Source: Clostridiales bacterium UBA6114
GTDB taxonomy: Bacteria; Bacillota; Clostridia; Oscillospirales; Butyricicoccaceae
Length of the DNA stretch: 64,000 bases
Direction of reading: 5' to 3'
Assembly (NCBI GenBank): GCA_002423435.1
Contig: DIWE01000021.1
Span: 473-64,472, forward strand
Shown here: one piece after another, positions 41,766 to 49,627 of the stretch
Numbering within the stretch: the stretch's first letter is position 1
Layout: each line of letters opens with the position of its first letter
Program-made: the position numbers and the translations under genes
Notes under the pieces: model-generated
Database searches by the model: none
What the model was told of the DNA's origin: nothing
What the model saw: the letters and a program-made list of their open reading frames with translations, nothing else

Positions 41766-43274
41766 ATGGTCGAATCTTTAAAAATGCTGATGGATATCTC
41801 CATTTTAGGCTGGATGACGGCCAGCGTTGCCCTCGGGCTGGTCTTCGGCGCGATTCCCGGGCTCACCGGCACACTGGCGGTTATCATATTGATCCCGTTT
41901 ACCTATGCGATGGATACGGTGACCGGGATGGCCACTTTAATCGGCGCTTATGTCGGCGGGATCAGCGGAGGCCTGGTCTCCGCCATCCTGATCAATATGC
42001 CGGGCACCCCCGCCTCGGTGGCCACCACGTTCGACGGCTTCCCGATGGCGCAGCAGGGAAGAGCCGGAAAAGCGCTCGGCGTAGGCGTTGTTTGCTCCTT
42101 CATTGGGACGCTCTTCGGCTGGGTCTGCTTAATCACCCTGGCCCCGTTGCTCGCCAAGGTTGCTTTGGCTTTTAATCACTGGGAATATGTTGCGGCCATT
42201 CTTTTTGGATTCACCGCGGTAATTACCCTTTCGGGGCGCTCGGTCTTTAAGGGGATTGTCGCCGCTTTGTTCGGATTAGCCGTTATGACGATCGGTTATG
42301 ATCCGTATACGGGTGTGCAGCGCGCAACGTTCGGAACCGATGTTTTGTCAAACGGCGTTCAGTTTCTGCCGGCGCTGATCGGGTTTCTGGTCTTGTCGGA
42401 AATCTTCATGCAGATAGAGGATATTCGCCAGCGGTTTATTATCCCAAAACAAAAAATAACCGGCGTTTATATGACGGTTCGGGAGCTGAAAGATTCCGCA
42501 TGGAATATCATTCGCTCCTCCGCCATCGGTGTTGCGATCGGCATCCTGCCCGGTATCGGCGGCTCGTTTGCAAATCTGGTCGCGTATAATCAGGCAAAGA
42601 AAGCCTCGAAGGACCCCGACAGCTTTGGCAAGGGCAATTATCAGGGGGTCGTCGCCTCGGAATCGGGGAATAACGGCACAATCGGCGGCGCGCTGATCCC
42701 GATGATAGCGGTCGGCATCCCGGGCGACGGCGTCACGGCGGCGCTGATAGGCGGCCTTATGATCAAGGGCTTAAGCCCCGGGCCGCTGTTTGTGGTACAC
42801 TATCCCGACGTTATGTATGGAATCTTTAATACGCTTTTGATTTCCAGCTTTATTATGCTGATTTTAATGCTTACGATCGGCGTCCGTTTTTTCCCCAGGG
42901 TTTTGCGGCTGCCCAAGCACATTATCCTGCCGCTTGTATTGATTATGGCGCTGGTCGGCTCCTATAACACCAGCATGACGACAAAGGACGTCTGGGTTTC
43001 GGTATTTATGGGCTTCGCGGGGTACTTTTTCAACAAGTTCGACTACCCCAAAATTCCGGTTGTCATCACCATGGTGCTGGGCCTGAACTTTGAGCAGCAG
43101 CTCCGCATGGGCCTCAAAAACTACGACGGGACGTTAATGCCCATGCTTACCCGGCCGTATTCGCTGTTCTTTGTCGTTATCACTCTGATCACCATTGCCG
43201 GCGCGGTCTATAAAGCGGTTAAGAAAAGAAGAGCGGATAAAAAAGCCGACGCGAGCATCAATGCAATATCATAG
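41766..43274 (+). CDS. tctA: Tripartite tricarboxylate transporter large permease TctA
   Basis: Large 502-residue membrane subunit with about 12 helices. TctA signatures: VFGAIPGLTGTLAVIILIPFTYAMD (about 27-51), GAYVGGISGGLVSAILINMPGTPASVATTFDGFPMAQQGRAGKAL (about 60-104) and, in the second inverted repeat, GILPGIGGSFANLVAYNQAKK and GGALIPMIAVGIPGDGVTAALIGGLMIKGLSPGP. Both conserved PG-containing loops are intact. It is preceded by GGAGGG and follows tctB by 16 bp. It ends the GalB-like operon; a hairpin lies about 50 bp downstream. Confidence 0.93.
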   Translation: MVESLKMLMDISILGWMTASVALGLVFGAIPGLTGTLAVIILIPFTYAMDTVTGMATLIGAYVGGISGGLVSAILINMPGTPASVATTFDGFPMAQQGRAGKALGVGVVCSFIGTLFGWVCLITLAPLLAKVALAFNHWEYVAAILFGFTAVITLSGRSVFKGIVAALFGLAVMTIGYDPYTGVQRATFGTDVLSNGVQFLPALIGFLVLSEIFMQIEDIRQRFIIPKQKITGVYMTVRELKDSAWNIIRSSAIGVAIGILPGIGGSFANLVAYNQAKKASKDPDSFGKGNYQGVVASESGNNGTIGGALIPMIAVGIPGDGVTAALIGGLMIKGLSPGPLFVVHYPDVMYGIFNTLLISSFIMLILMLTIGVRFFPRVLRLPKHIILPLVLIMALVGSYNTSMTTKDVWVSVFMGFAGYFFNKFDYPKIPVVITMVLGLNFEQQLRMGLKNYDGTLMPMLTRPYSLFFVVITLITIAGAVYKAVKKRRADKKADASINAIS

Positions 43275-43324
43275 CGATTCCGGTATATTCCGATCTTGAC
43301 TGAAAAATTAAATTTCATTTGATT

Positions 43325-43377
43325 AAAAAAACAAGGAAGATAGCTGTTTATCAACTGTCTGCCCTGTTTTTGTTTTA
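43325..43377. terminator. Imperfect bidirectional terminator
   Basis: AAAAACAAGGAAGATAGCT pairs imperfectly with AACTGTCTGCCCTGTTTTT; both ends are A/T runs. It lies between tctA and the convergent deoR gene, and the remainder of 43275-43424 is empty. Confidence 0.6.
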
Positions 43378-43424
43378 ATAAATCAATTGTTGAGAGCGGA
43401 GCATCGGCGGTATGGTACGATCTT

Positions 43425-44195
43425 TCACTGGCCCTCTTTAGCCTCGTCCGCCAGCACCACGTTGACGCCCAGGCCCTTAAAACGCTGGATGGCTTCCTGG
43501 GGCAGCCCCTTGTCCGTGAACAGGTAATCGACCTGCTGTGGCTTGGCCGTGACGACAACGCCGCTTGAATGATACTTGGAGCTGTCCGCCAGAACGCATA
43601 TGGTATCGCTGATCTCGATACAGGAAAGGTACAGCTCTATGGCGGGGTCGGCCGTGGAGAAGCCGCTTTTTTCATCAAAGGAGGCGGCGCCCATAAACAG
43701 AAAATTCGCGCGTATGTATTGCAGGTTCTGGTTTGCCAAAAAACCGCCCACCTCATATTCCTTGGGATTGAACAAGCCGCCCAGAAAGAAGATGCTGACG
43801 CTGGCGGAGTACTGGAGAGCGTTAAAGACCAGAAACGAATTCGTGATTACGGTAAGATGCATGTCGACGATAAACGGACAAAGCTCGGCGACATTGGTGC
43901 CTCCCAGCAGAATCAGGGTCGAGCCCTCCGTGATGATCTCGCTGGCCTTTTTGGCAATCTGCACTTTTTCCTTGCGGTTAAGGTTTTGCCTCGCCGCCAT
44001 ACCCATTTTCTCGGGCTCTTTCCTGTCGAGCGGCGCAGCTCCTCCGTGTACGCGAAGGATCAGACCCTGCTGGTCGAGCTTTGTAAGTATCCTCCTCGCC
44101 GTACTCTCGCTGATGGACAGTGCCTTACACAGCTGCGAAACGGTTGTAAACCCGTTTTCGTTGATAAGGGCCAGAGCTTTGGATTTGTCAGTCAT
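43425..44195 (-). CDS. DeoR-family transcriptional regulator
   Basis: Repressor of 256 residues. The N-terminal winged helix (KALALINENGFTTVSQLCKALSISESTARRILTKLDQQGLILRVHGGAA) contains the DeoR signature. The C-terminal DeoRC sugar-phosphate sensor (about 75-240) has the phosphosugar-loop region GSTLILLGGTN and the later LFMGAASFDEKSGFST, ADSSKY segments. I start at 44195 (MTDKSK); the alternative in-frame ATG at 44207 abuts the AAAGGA site, which lies 12 bp before 44195. It is divergent from the polyol operon at 44722-59775, with several dyads between them, so it probably controls that operon through a sugar-phosphate effector. Confidence 0.87.
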   Translation of the reverse strand: MTDKSKALALINENGFTTVSQLCKALSISESTARRILTKLDQQGLILRVHGGAAPLDRKEPEKMGMAARQNLNRKEKVQIAKKASEIITEGSTLILLGGTNVAELCPFIVDMHLTVITNSFLVFNALQYSASVSIFFLGGLFNPKEYEVGGFLANQNLQYIRANFLFMGAASFDEKSGFSTADPAIELYLSCIEISDTICVLADSSKYHSSGVVVTAKPQQVDYLFTDKGLPQEAIQRFKGLGVNVVLADEAKEGQ

Positions 44196-44426
44196 TGTTA
44201 TGACCATTCCTTTCCGCCAGATATGGGGCAAAATGAAAGCATTTCAGTCATTTTTATTGTTAGGAACAGATTAAATGACGGATAACATTCTCCGCGATTA
44301 CCAAAGAAAACGTTCCGTACAGAGAAATTATGGAATTACAGTTGGAATATAAAATAATCATTGTATGTATTGCACAAAAAAACCTGTATTTTTTATCGCA
44401 AATCGAACGAATGAAAAATATTTATT

Positions 44427-44442
44427 TGATCGTTTTCGATCA
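44427..44442. promoter_or_regulatory. DeoR-type operator candidate
   Basis: TGATCG-TTTT-CGATCA is a perfect inverted repeat in an AT-rich spacer, 230 bp before the DeoR start. DeoR-family sites (for example GlpR) often have CG-containing half-sites around a T/A spacer. Confidence 0.5.
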
Positions 44443-44500
44443 TTTTACCACATTTTGAGATTGAATTCAAGCCTTTTTCAAAAAAATATACAGAAGCCTA

Positions 44501-44536
44501 TTGTCTTTGTTCGGCAAATGTGATAAAATGATCACA
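44501..44536 (+). promoter_or_regulatory. Promoter of the polyol operon with overlapping TGTGAT/ATCACA dyad
   Basis: TTGTCT (44501-44506), 17-bp spacer, TAAAAT (44524-44529). The dyad TGTGAT-N6-ATCACA (44519-44536) covers the -10 box. It resembles a CRP-type half-site pair, but a repressor site is equally possible. Confidence 0.5.
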
Positions 44537-44582
44537 CATAAACGATGGAATTACGACATAATGTAAAGAAAACGTCGTGTGC

Positions 44583-44620
44583 CAAGTCAAAATTGACTGA
44601 ATTCAGTCAATTTTGACTTG
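44583..44620. repeat. Perfect 38-bp palindrome in the DeoR/polyol spacer
   Basis: The 38 bases read identically on both strands, centred on GAATTC (core TTGACTGAATTCAGTCAA). There is no T-run at either end, so it is not a simple terminator. It lies downstream of the promoter at 44501-44529 and about 100 bp before the operon start codon. The remainder of 44196-44721 holds no gene. Confidence 0.85.
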
Positions 44621-44721
44621 AACGAAAACAGCCATCCCGGATCGCGGAGAAGCTTGTTTTATCAGCTTTCCGCCGTATCTGTCACCTTCTCTTACGCGTA
44701 CCGTCCAAGAGGTGAACATTC

Positions 44722-45672
44722 ATGAAAACTGCCAGACGGCTCCTGATATGCATAAATTTGATCCTTTTGATCGTTTTGTCCGCGTGCGGCCGCGAAAGCA
44801 TGCGGGTGCTCGTGGTGGGCCGGTCGGCTTCAAGCTCGTCCTATGAAGCTATGAAACAGGCCGCCTCCGAATGGGCGGGGCAAAGGGGCGCGGAGCTTAC
44901 CATTGCGGCCCCTGAGACGGAAAGCGCGGGAGAGCAGCAAAAAGTGCTTGAGGAGCAGCTCGGCCGCCGATGGGACATCATCTGCGTCGAGCCTCTGGGG
45001 GAGGCCCAGCTTTCCCCGCTTCTGGAATACGCGAAAGACAGCGGCAGCGTGGTCGTATGCCTCGGGTGGCAGGATATGGCCGTGGCGGACTACAACCTCG
45101 AACCCTTTTCCGCAAACGAGGTCGGCGCGTCGATGATGGATCAGCTCGGCGGGCTCACAAAAAACCAAGGCTCCTACATAACGGTGATTCCGGACGCAGG
45201 GGACAAGGCTGAGCTCGAAATGGAGGAGGCCGCCGTCGGGCGGCAAAAGGCGCAGTATGCCGGGCTTTTGGCGGTATCAAGACTCTGCGAGAGCGGGGGC
45301 GACGGCCAAAAAGCCGCCGATGCGGTGAAAAGCGCATTTGATAAATACGCGATCAACGGGGTGCTGTTTTTTTCGGCGGCCGACGGGCTTGGGATAGCGG
45401 GTCTCCAAGAGGCGGGGCAGATTGACGCTGTGGGCGTCGGCGATTACCGGACCCTTCGCGCGGCCGTGGAAGAGGGCAGGATAAAAGCGCTTTACTACTG
45501 GGATGAAGAAAACCTTGTGCTCACCGGGCTGGACGTCGCCTATGCCGAAGCGACGGACAAAGGCTATGAATCCGGCGAGGATATAAGCGGGAAATACGAG
45601 GGCTACACACTGCTTCGGCACACGCAGTCAAATACATGGGTCGCCGGGGACATTAATTTGGCAACACCGTAA
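44722..45672 (+). CDS. Sugar-binding-protein-like lipoprotein (first receptor of the operon)
   Basis: Probable extracytoplasmic lipoprotein, 316 residues: signal LICINLILLIVLSAC with the lipobox cysteine at residue 22. The mature domain starts RVLVVGRSASSSSYEAMKQAA and follows the Peripla_BP_4 (RbsB/LsrB-like) pattern of two Rossmann lobes (GVLFFSAADGLGIAGLQEAG, IDAVGVGDY). Binding residues are not obviously conserved, so it may be a sensor or accessory receptor rather than the main solute receptor, which is encoded at 51196. The ATG is 9 bp after AAGAGGTG. It is the first gene of the operon, ahead of an SDR and a Gld-type exporter. Confidence 0.68.
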   Translation: MKTARRLLICINLILLIVLSACGRESMRVLVVGRSASSSSYEAMKQAASEWAGQRGAELTIAAPETESAGEQQKVLEEQLGRRWDIICVEPLGEAQLSPLLEYAKDSGSVVVCLGWQDMAVADYNLEPFSANEVGASMMDQLGGLTKNQGSYITVIPDAGDKAELEMEEAAVGRQKAQYAGLLAVSRLCESGGDGQKAADAVKSAFDKYAINGVLFFSAADGLGIAGLQEAGQIDAVGVGDYRTLRAAVEEGRIKALYYWDEENLVLTGLDVAYAEATDKGYESGEDISGKYEGYTLLRHTQSNTWVAGDINLATP

Positions 45673-45698
45673 ATAATAAAGGAAGCGGAGGAATTATC

Positions 45699-46478
45699 AT
45701 GGGCGTAATGGATCTGTTCAGCTTAAAGGGCAGGCTTTCGGTTGTGACCGGCGCGGCGCGCGGTCTGGGGAGAGCGATGTCCGAAGCGATGGCCGACTGC
45801 GGGGCGGACATCGCGGTATTGGATATAAACCTTGAAATGGCCCAGAAGACAGCCGGTGAGATCAGCGAAAAATACGGCGTGAAATCGGAAGCTTTTTATG
45901 TGGATGTGGCGAAATACGAATCCTGCCGGCAGGCATGCGAGGAAGTCCTGGAAAAGTGGGATCACGTCGACGTTTTGCTCAACAACGCCGGCATTTGCAT
46001 AAACCAGGACGCGCAGGACGTTCCGCTGTCCGACTGGCACAGGGTCATCGATATCAATATGAACGGCGTTTGGTACATGTCTCAGCTGATAGGCCGCCAG
46101 ATGATCAGGCAAAAATCCGGCAGCATTATCAATCTGTCCTCCATGTCGGGCTTTGTCGTGAACACGCCGCAGGGACAGGTCTCCTATAACGCCTCCAAGG
46201 CTGGCGTGATACATATGACGCGTTCGCTGGCCGCCGAATGGGTCGGCTACAACATCCGGGTCAACTCCATAGCCCCCGGCTACATGGATACGGACCTTGT
46301 CCACAAAACGCTTGAAGCGGACGGCCCGTGGGCCCGGCGCTGGATGGAGCTTACCCCGATGAAGCGCGCCGGGCGTCCGGAGGAGCTGGGCCCGCTCGCG
46401 GTATATCTGGCGAGCGACGCCAGCAGCTACATGACCGGCTCCATTATCGTGATAGACGGCGGATACATGGTCTGGTAA
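45699..46478 (+). CDS. Short-chain dehydrogenase/reductase, sugar-alcohol type
   Basis: Classical SDR of 259 residues. The cofactor motif TGAARGLG spans 17-24, NNAG 95-98, and the catalytic set is Ser150 (SSMSG), Tyr163 and Lys167 (SYNASKAG). Asp41-type residue (VLDINLE) at the end of strand 2 favours NAD(H) over NADP(H). The overall pattern resembles polyol or sugar dehydrogenases of the sorbitol-6-phosphate/xylulose-reductase group. GGAGGA lies 6 bp before ATG 45699. It is near another dehydrogenase at 55138, so the cluster may oxidise and reduce a polyol at two positions. Confidence 0.87.
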   Translation: MGVMDLFSLKGRLSVVTGAARGLGRAMSEAMADCGADIAVLDINLEMAQKTAGEISEKYGVKSEAFYVDVAKYESCRQACEEVLEKWDHVDVLLNNAGICINQDAQDVPLSDWHRVIDINMNGVWYMSQLIGRQMIRQKSGSIINLSSMSGFVVNTPQGQVSYNASKAGVIHMTRSLAAEWVGYNIRVNSIAPGYMDTDLVHKTLEADGPWARRWMELTPMKRAGRPEELGPLAVYLASDASSYMTGSIIVIDGGYMVW

Positions 46479-46524
46479 AGCGCGCACGGGCGCTTCCACT
46501 CAAAACCAGGGGCGGTGAAACAAA

Positions 46525-47496
46525 TTGGTGCAACTGAAAAACGTGACCAAGCGATACGGGGATAAGCTCGCGTTAAACGGGGTCTCGCTTTCCATCGGAG
46601 AGGGGGAGATCGTGGGGCTCCTGGGCAGAAACGGCGCGGGCAAAAGCACCATGATGAATATCCTGACCGGCTATTTGCCGTGCAGCGGCGGCAGCGTTTT
46701 TGTCGCGGGCGCGGATATGGCAAAGGAGCCGCAAAAAGCCAAGCGCCATATCGGCTATCTGCCCGAGCAGCCCCCGCTGTACGACAGCATGACGGTCGGG
46801 GAATACCTGCGCTTTGTCGGGAAAATAAAACGGATTCCCCCAAAGGAGCTTTTCGCGAAGGTGGACGATATGTGCCGCCGGGTCGGACTGGAGGACGTTT
46901 CAGACCGCATGATCCGAAACCTTTCCAAGGGGTACCGGCAGCGGACGGGGATCGCGCAGGCGATGCTGGGAGAGCCGGAGCTTCTGGTGCTCGACGAGCC
47001 GACCATCGGCCTCGACCCGAAACAAATCGTGGACATCAGGGAACTGATCAGGGACTTCGGCAAAAACCGGACGGTGCTGATAAGCTCGCATATTCTGACC
47101 GAAATCGCGGAAATCTGTGAACGTGTGATTATTATCCGGGACGGGGCGCTTGTGGGCGACCGGAAGGTCTCGCAGCTGCGCCTTGAGCAGCGGGGAGAAA
47201 GCCGTCTTCAGATACAGCTGAGCGGAAATAAGGAGCAGTCTTCCCCGGTCCTAAGCTCGCTCAAGGGTATCAAAAGCTTCAAATACCTCGGCTCCCCGGA
47301 GCCGGACAGCTGCGACTGGGAGCTTATTGTCGGGGACGAAAGCCGGAATTTGCGCGGGGAGCTGTTTGACGCCCTCGCCGCGGCCGGACTGAAGCTACTG
47401 ATGTCAAAGTTTGCCCAGGCGAGTATTGAGGAAGTTTTCCTGAGCCTTACCGAAGAAAAGAATGAAAACGAGATGGGGACGGGGGGAGATCAATAA
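46525..47496 (+). CDS. ABC transporter ATP-binding protein, Gld/ABC-2 type
   Basis: Cytoplasmic ATPase of an ABC-2 exporter, 323 residues. Walker A GRNGAGKST (about 35-43), signature LSKGYRQR (about 133-140), Walker B LLVLDEPTIGLDPKQ (about 152-166) and the switch histidine in LISSHILTE are present. A C-terminal extension of about 100 residues (from RKVSQLRLEQRGESR) is characteristic of GldA-like ATPases. The start is TTG 46525 or GTG 46528; the Shine-Dalgarno sequence is weak (GGGGCGG). It overlaps the permease gene by one base. The transported substrate of Gld-type systems outside gliding bacteria is unknown. Confidence 0.87.
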   Translation: MVQLKNVTKRYGDKLALNGVSLSIGEGEIVGLLGRNGAGKSTMMNILTGYLPCSGGSVFVAGADMAKEPQKAKRHIGYLPEQPPLYDSMTVGEYLRFVGKIKRIPPKELFAKVDDMCRRVGLEDVSDRMIRNLSKGYRQRTGIAQAMLGEPELLVLDEPTIGLDPKQIVDIRELIRDFGKNRTVLISSHILTEIAEICERVIIIRDGALVGDRKVSQLRLEQRGESRLQIQLSGNKEQSSPVLSSLKGIKSFKYLGSPEPDSCDWELIVGDESRNLRGELFDALAAAGLKLLMSKFAQASIEEVFLSLTEEKNENEMGTGGDQ

Positions 47497-48206
47497 TGAG
47501 CGCAGTATTTCAAAGGGAGCTCATGGATTATTTCAGGACCCCGCTGGGCTACGTTTTTGTGGGCGCCTTCCTCTTCCTTTCGGGTATTATGTTCACGGTC
47601 GACAATATATTAAAGCTCAACGCGGAATTTAACACCACGCTCAACGACTGCATTTACGTTTTTATGCTGACAGCCCCGTTGCTTACGATGCGGCTGATTT
47701 CCGAAGAGAAGAAAACGCGCAGGGACCAGCTGCTCCTCACCTCCGGGCTCTCGCTTTTTTCCATTGTTTTCGGCAAATATCTGGCGGCGCTCTGCGTTTT
47801 TGCGGCCGCGCTGCTGTTTACGGGAGTTTACCCTGTCATTCTTTTCGCATTGGGCAGCCCGGCGCTTTTGCTGATCTTAAACGGCTATCTGGGCTTTTTC
47901 CTCATCGGGGCCGCCTTTATCGCCGTCGGGGTTTTCGTCTCGACCCTTACGGAAAACCAGCTTTCCGCGGCGGTGGGGACCTATGGCATTCTTTTGCTTT
48001 TCCTGACGCTGGACCTTCTGATCGCGCAGGTTAGAATAAGCTGGCTTTCTGCCGTGCTGCAGTGGTTTTCCATCTTCCGGCGGTTTTCCCCTTACCAGTA
48101 CGGCTCCTTCAGCGTTTCCTCCGCCGTGTATTACCTCTTGTTCATCTGCGTGTTCCTGTTTCTGAGCATCATGGTGATGGAGCGGAGGAGGTGGAGCACG
48201 TCATGA
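47496..48206 (+). CDS. ABC-2 permease, GldF-like
   Basis: Six-helix membrane protein of 236 residues, starting MSAVFQRELMDYFRTPLGYVF, the pattern of GldF-like permeases. Hydrophobic segments lie at about 19-38, 55-75, 103-127, 135-160, 166-185 and 210-232. It starts one base before the ATPase stop codon and overlaps the next gene by 4 bp, so expression is coupled. It would form the membrane channel driven by the ATPase encoded just upstream. Confidence 0.82.
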   Translation: MSAVFQRELMDYFRTPLGYVFVGAFLFLSGIMFTVDNILKLNAEFNTTLNDCIYVFMLTAPLLTMRLISEEKKTRRDQLLLTSGLSLFSIVFGKYLAALCVFAAALLFTGVYPVILFALGSPALLLILNGYLGFFLIGAAFIAVGVFVSTLTENQLSAAVGTYGILLLFLTLDLLIAQVRISWLSAVLQWFSIFRRFSPYQYGSFSVSSAVYYLLFICVFLFLSIMVMERRRWSTS

Positions 48207-49627
48207 AAGCCCTGACCGATAAACGCAGACTTTTGCAGCAAAACGGCGTCTGGGCGGCCATAATTTTGTCTGCGGTGCTGTGTGCGGTGCTGCTTACCCT
48301 GGTCGCGGAGCGGCTGGAGGACAGGCTGCACCTGCAATGGGATCTCACCCAGAACAAGGTGTATACCATCGGGAACACCAGCAAAAGCGTGCTTTCGCTC
48401 CTCGACAGCGACATTGTCATTTACACTGTTTATCCGGCGGGCGGGGAGGATATGACCGTCGGCGAGCTGCTTTCCCGCTATGAAACGGCCTCCGGGCATA
48501 TCGAGGTCAAAAACATCGACCCGGTGAGCTCACCCTTGTTTATAAAGCAGTTTGAGCAAGACGGCGAAACGATCGAAAACAACTCCATCATTGTCGCAAG
48601 GGCCGATAACCCCGCCGAATTTATCGTGATCGAACCCAAGAATCTCTATGAATGGAAGCTTGAAGGCGAGCAGCTCTACGCCACCGGCATGGTCGCCGAG
48701 CAGCGGATCACCTCCGCCATATACACGCTGTCGGGCGGCGAGCAGGCCACCGCCTTTTTCGCCGAGGGCCACGGGGAGATCGGCTTAAGCGAGCTTTATT
48801 ATCTGGAGGGCACGCTTGGTAACGACGAGTATAAGGTGAAAAGCTACAATCTGGTTTATAACGACACCGAGCTGAAAAAGAGCGACTGCCTGATCTTCGT
48901 CTCTCCGTCAAAGGATTTAAGCGACGAGGAATACCGGATACTGGACAGCTTTTTGGACGGCGGCGGAAAAGCGGTATTCCTGTTTTCACTGACGGCCCCG
49001 GATATGCCGAATTTCAATAAAATCATGGAGAAATTCGGCTTTGCCCTGAAATACGACCTGGTTGTGGAAAAGGATGCCGACCGCTATTACAGCAGCCCGG
49101 TGGTGCTCAGACCGAATATAGGCGTCCACGAAGCGACCGGGATGCTGCTCGACGCCAAGGCCTATGCCGTCATGCCCCGGTGCAGAAGCATCGACGTTCG
49201 GCAGGTAAGCGGAATCGATGCCACGGTCCTGTATGAAACGAGCGCGGACAGCTACGCCAAGATAAACCCGATGACCGAAACGCTCGACAGGGAGGACGGA
49301 GATATCGGCGGCCCCCTGGCGGTGGCCGCCGCGGCGGAAAACCCGAGTACCGGCGCGCGGGTGGTTGTGTTTGGCAGCACGGATTTTATTTCCACGCTGG
49401 AAAACGCCAAGTTTGCCGGAAACCTCACCTCGTTTATGAACGCGGTTTCCTGGGCCTCCGGCAATAAGGGCGCGGTCGCCATAGAGCCGAAATCCATGCT
49501 GAACCCGACCCTGCAGGTGACAAGCACAAACCAGAGCTATTTGCTGACAGCACTTGTCGTCGCGGCGATGCCGTTTGCCGTGGTGCTTTTCGGATTCCTT
49601 GTGTGGCGGCGAAGGATAAAAAGATGA
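48203..49627 (+). CDS. GldG-like ABC-type auxiliary membrane protein
   Basis: Large extracytoplasmic component of Gld-type ABC systems, 474 residues. One N-terminal helix (about 17-37), a beta-rich domain starting LQWDLTQNKVYTIGNTSKSVLSLLDSDIVIYTVYP (classic GldG/DUF7088 opening), a substrate-like region with LSGGEQATAFFAEGHGEIGLSE and DFISTLENAKF, and a C-terminal helix (about 448-469) ending in RRRIKR. The start ATG is within ATGA shared with the permease stop. Together with the ATPase, permease and DUF4340 gene it matches the four-gene set seen in many Firmicutes genomes of uncertain role. Confidence 0.82.
   Translation: MKALTDKRRLLQQNGVWAAIILSAVLCAVLLTLVAERLEDRLHLQWDLTQNKVYTIGNTSKSVLSLLDSDIVIYTVYPAGGEDMTVGELLSRYETASGHIEVKNIDPVSSPLFIKQFEQDGETIENNSIIVARADNPAEFIVIEPKNLYEWKLEGEQLYATGMVAEQRITSAIYTLSGGEQATAFFAEGHGEIGLSELYYLEGTLGNDEYKVKSYNLVYNDTELKKSDCLIFVSPSKDLSDEEYRILDSFLDGGGKAVFLFSLTAPDMPNFNKIMEKFGFALKYDLVVEKDADRYYSSPVVLRPNIGVHEATGMLLDAKAYAVMPRCRSIDVRQVSGIDATVLYETSADSYAKINPMTETLDREDGDIGGPLAVAAAAENPSTGARVVVFGSTDFISTLENAKFAGNLTSFMNAVSWASGNKGAVAIEPKSMLNPTLQVTSTNQSYLLTALVVAAMPFAVVLFGFLVWRRRIKR

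Noticed and set aside
43569..44285. Plus-strand frames opposite deoR
   Set aside because: Both lie wholly within the DeoR coding region and carry no domain; the minus-strand frame is a clear DeoR protein.
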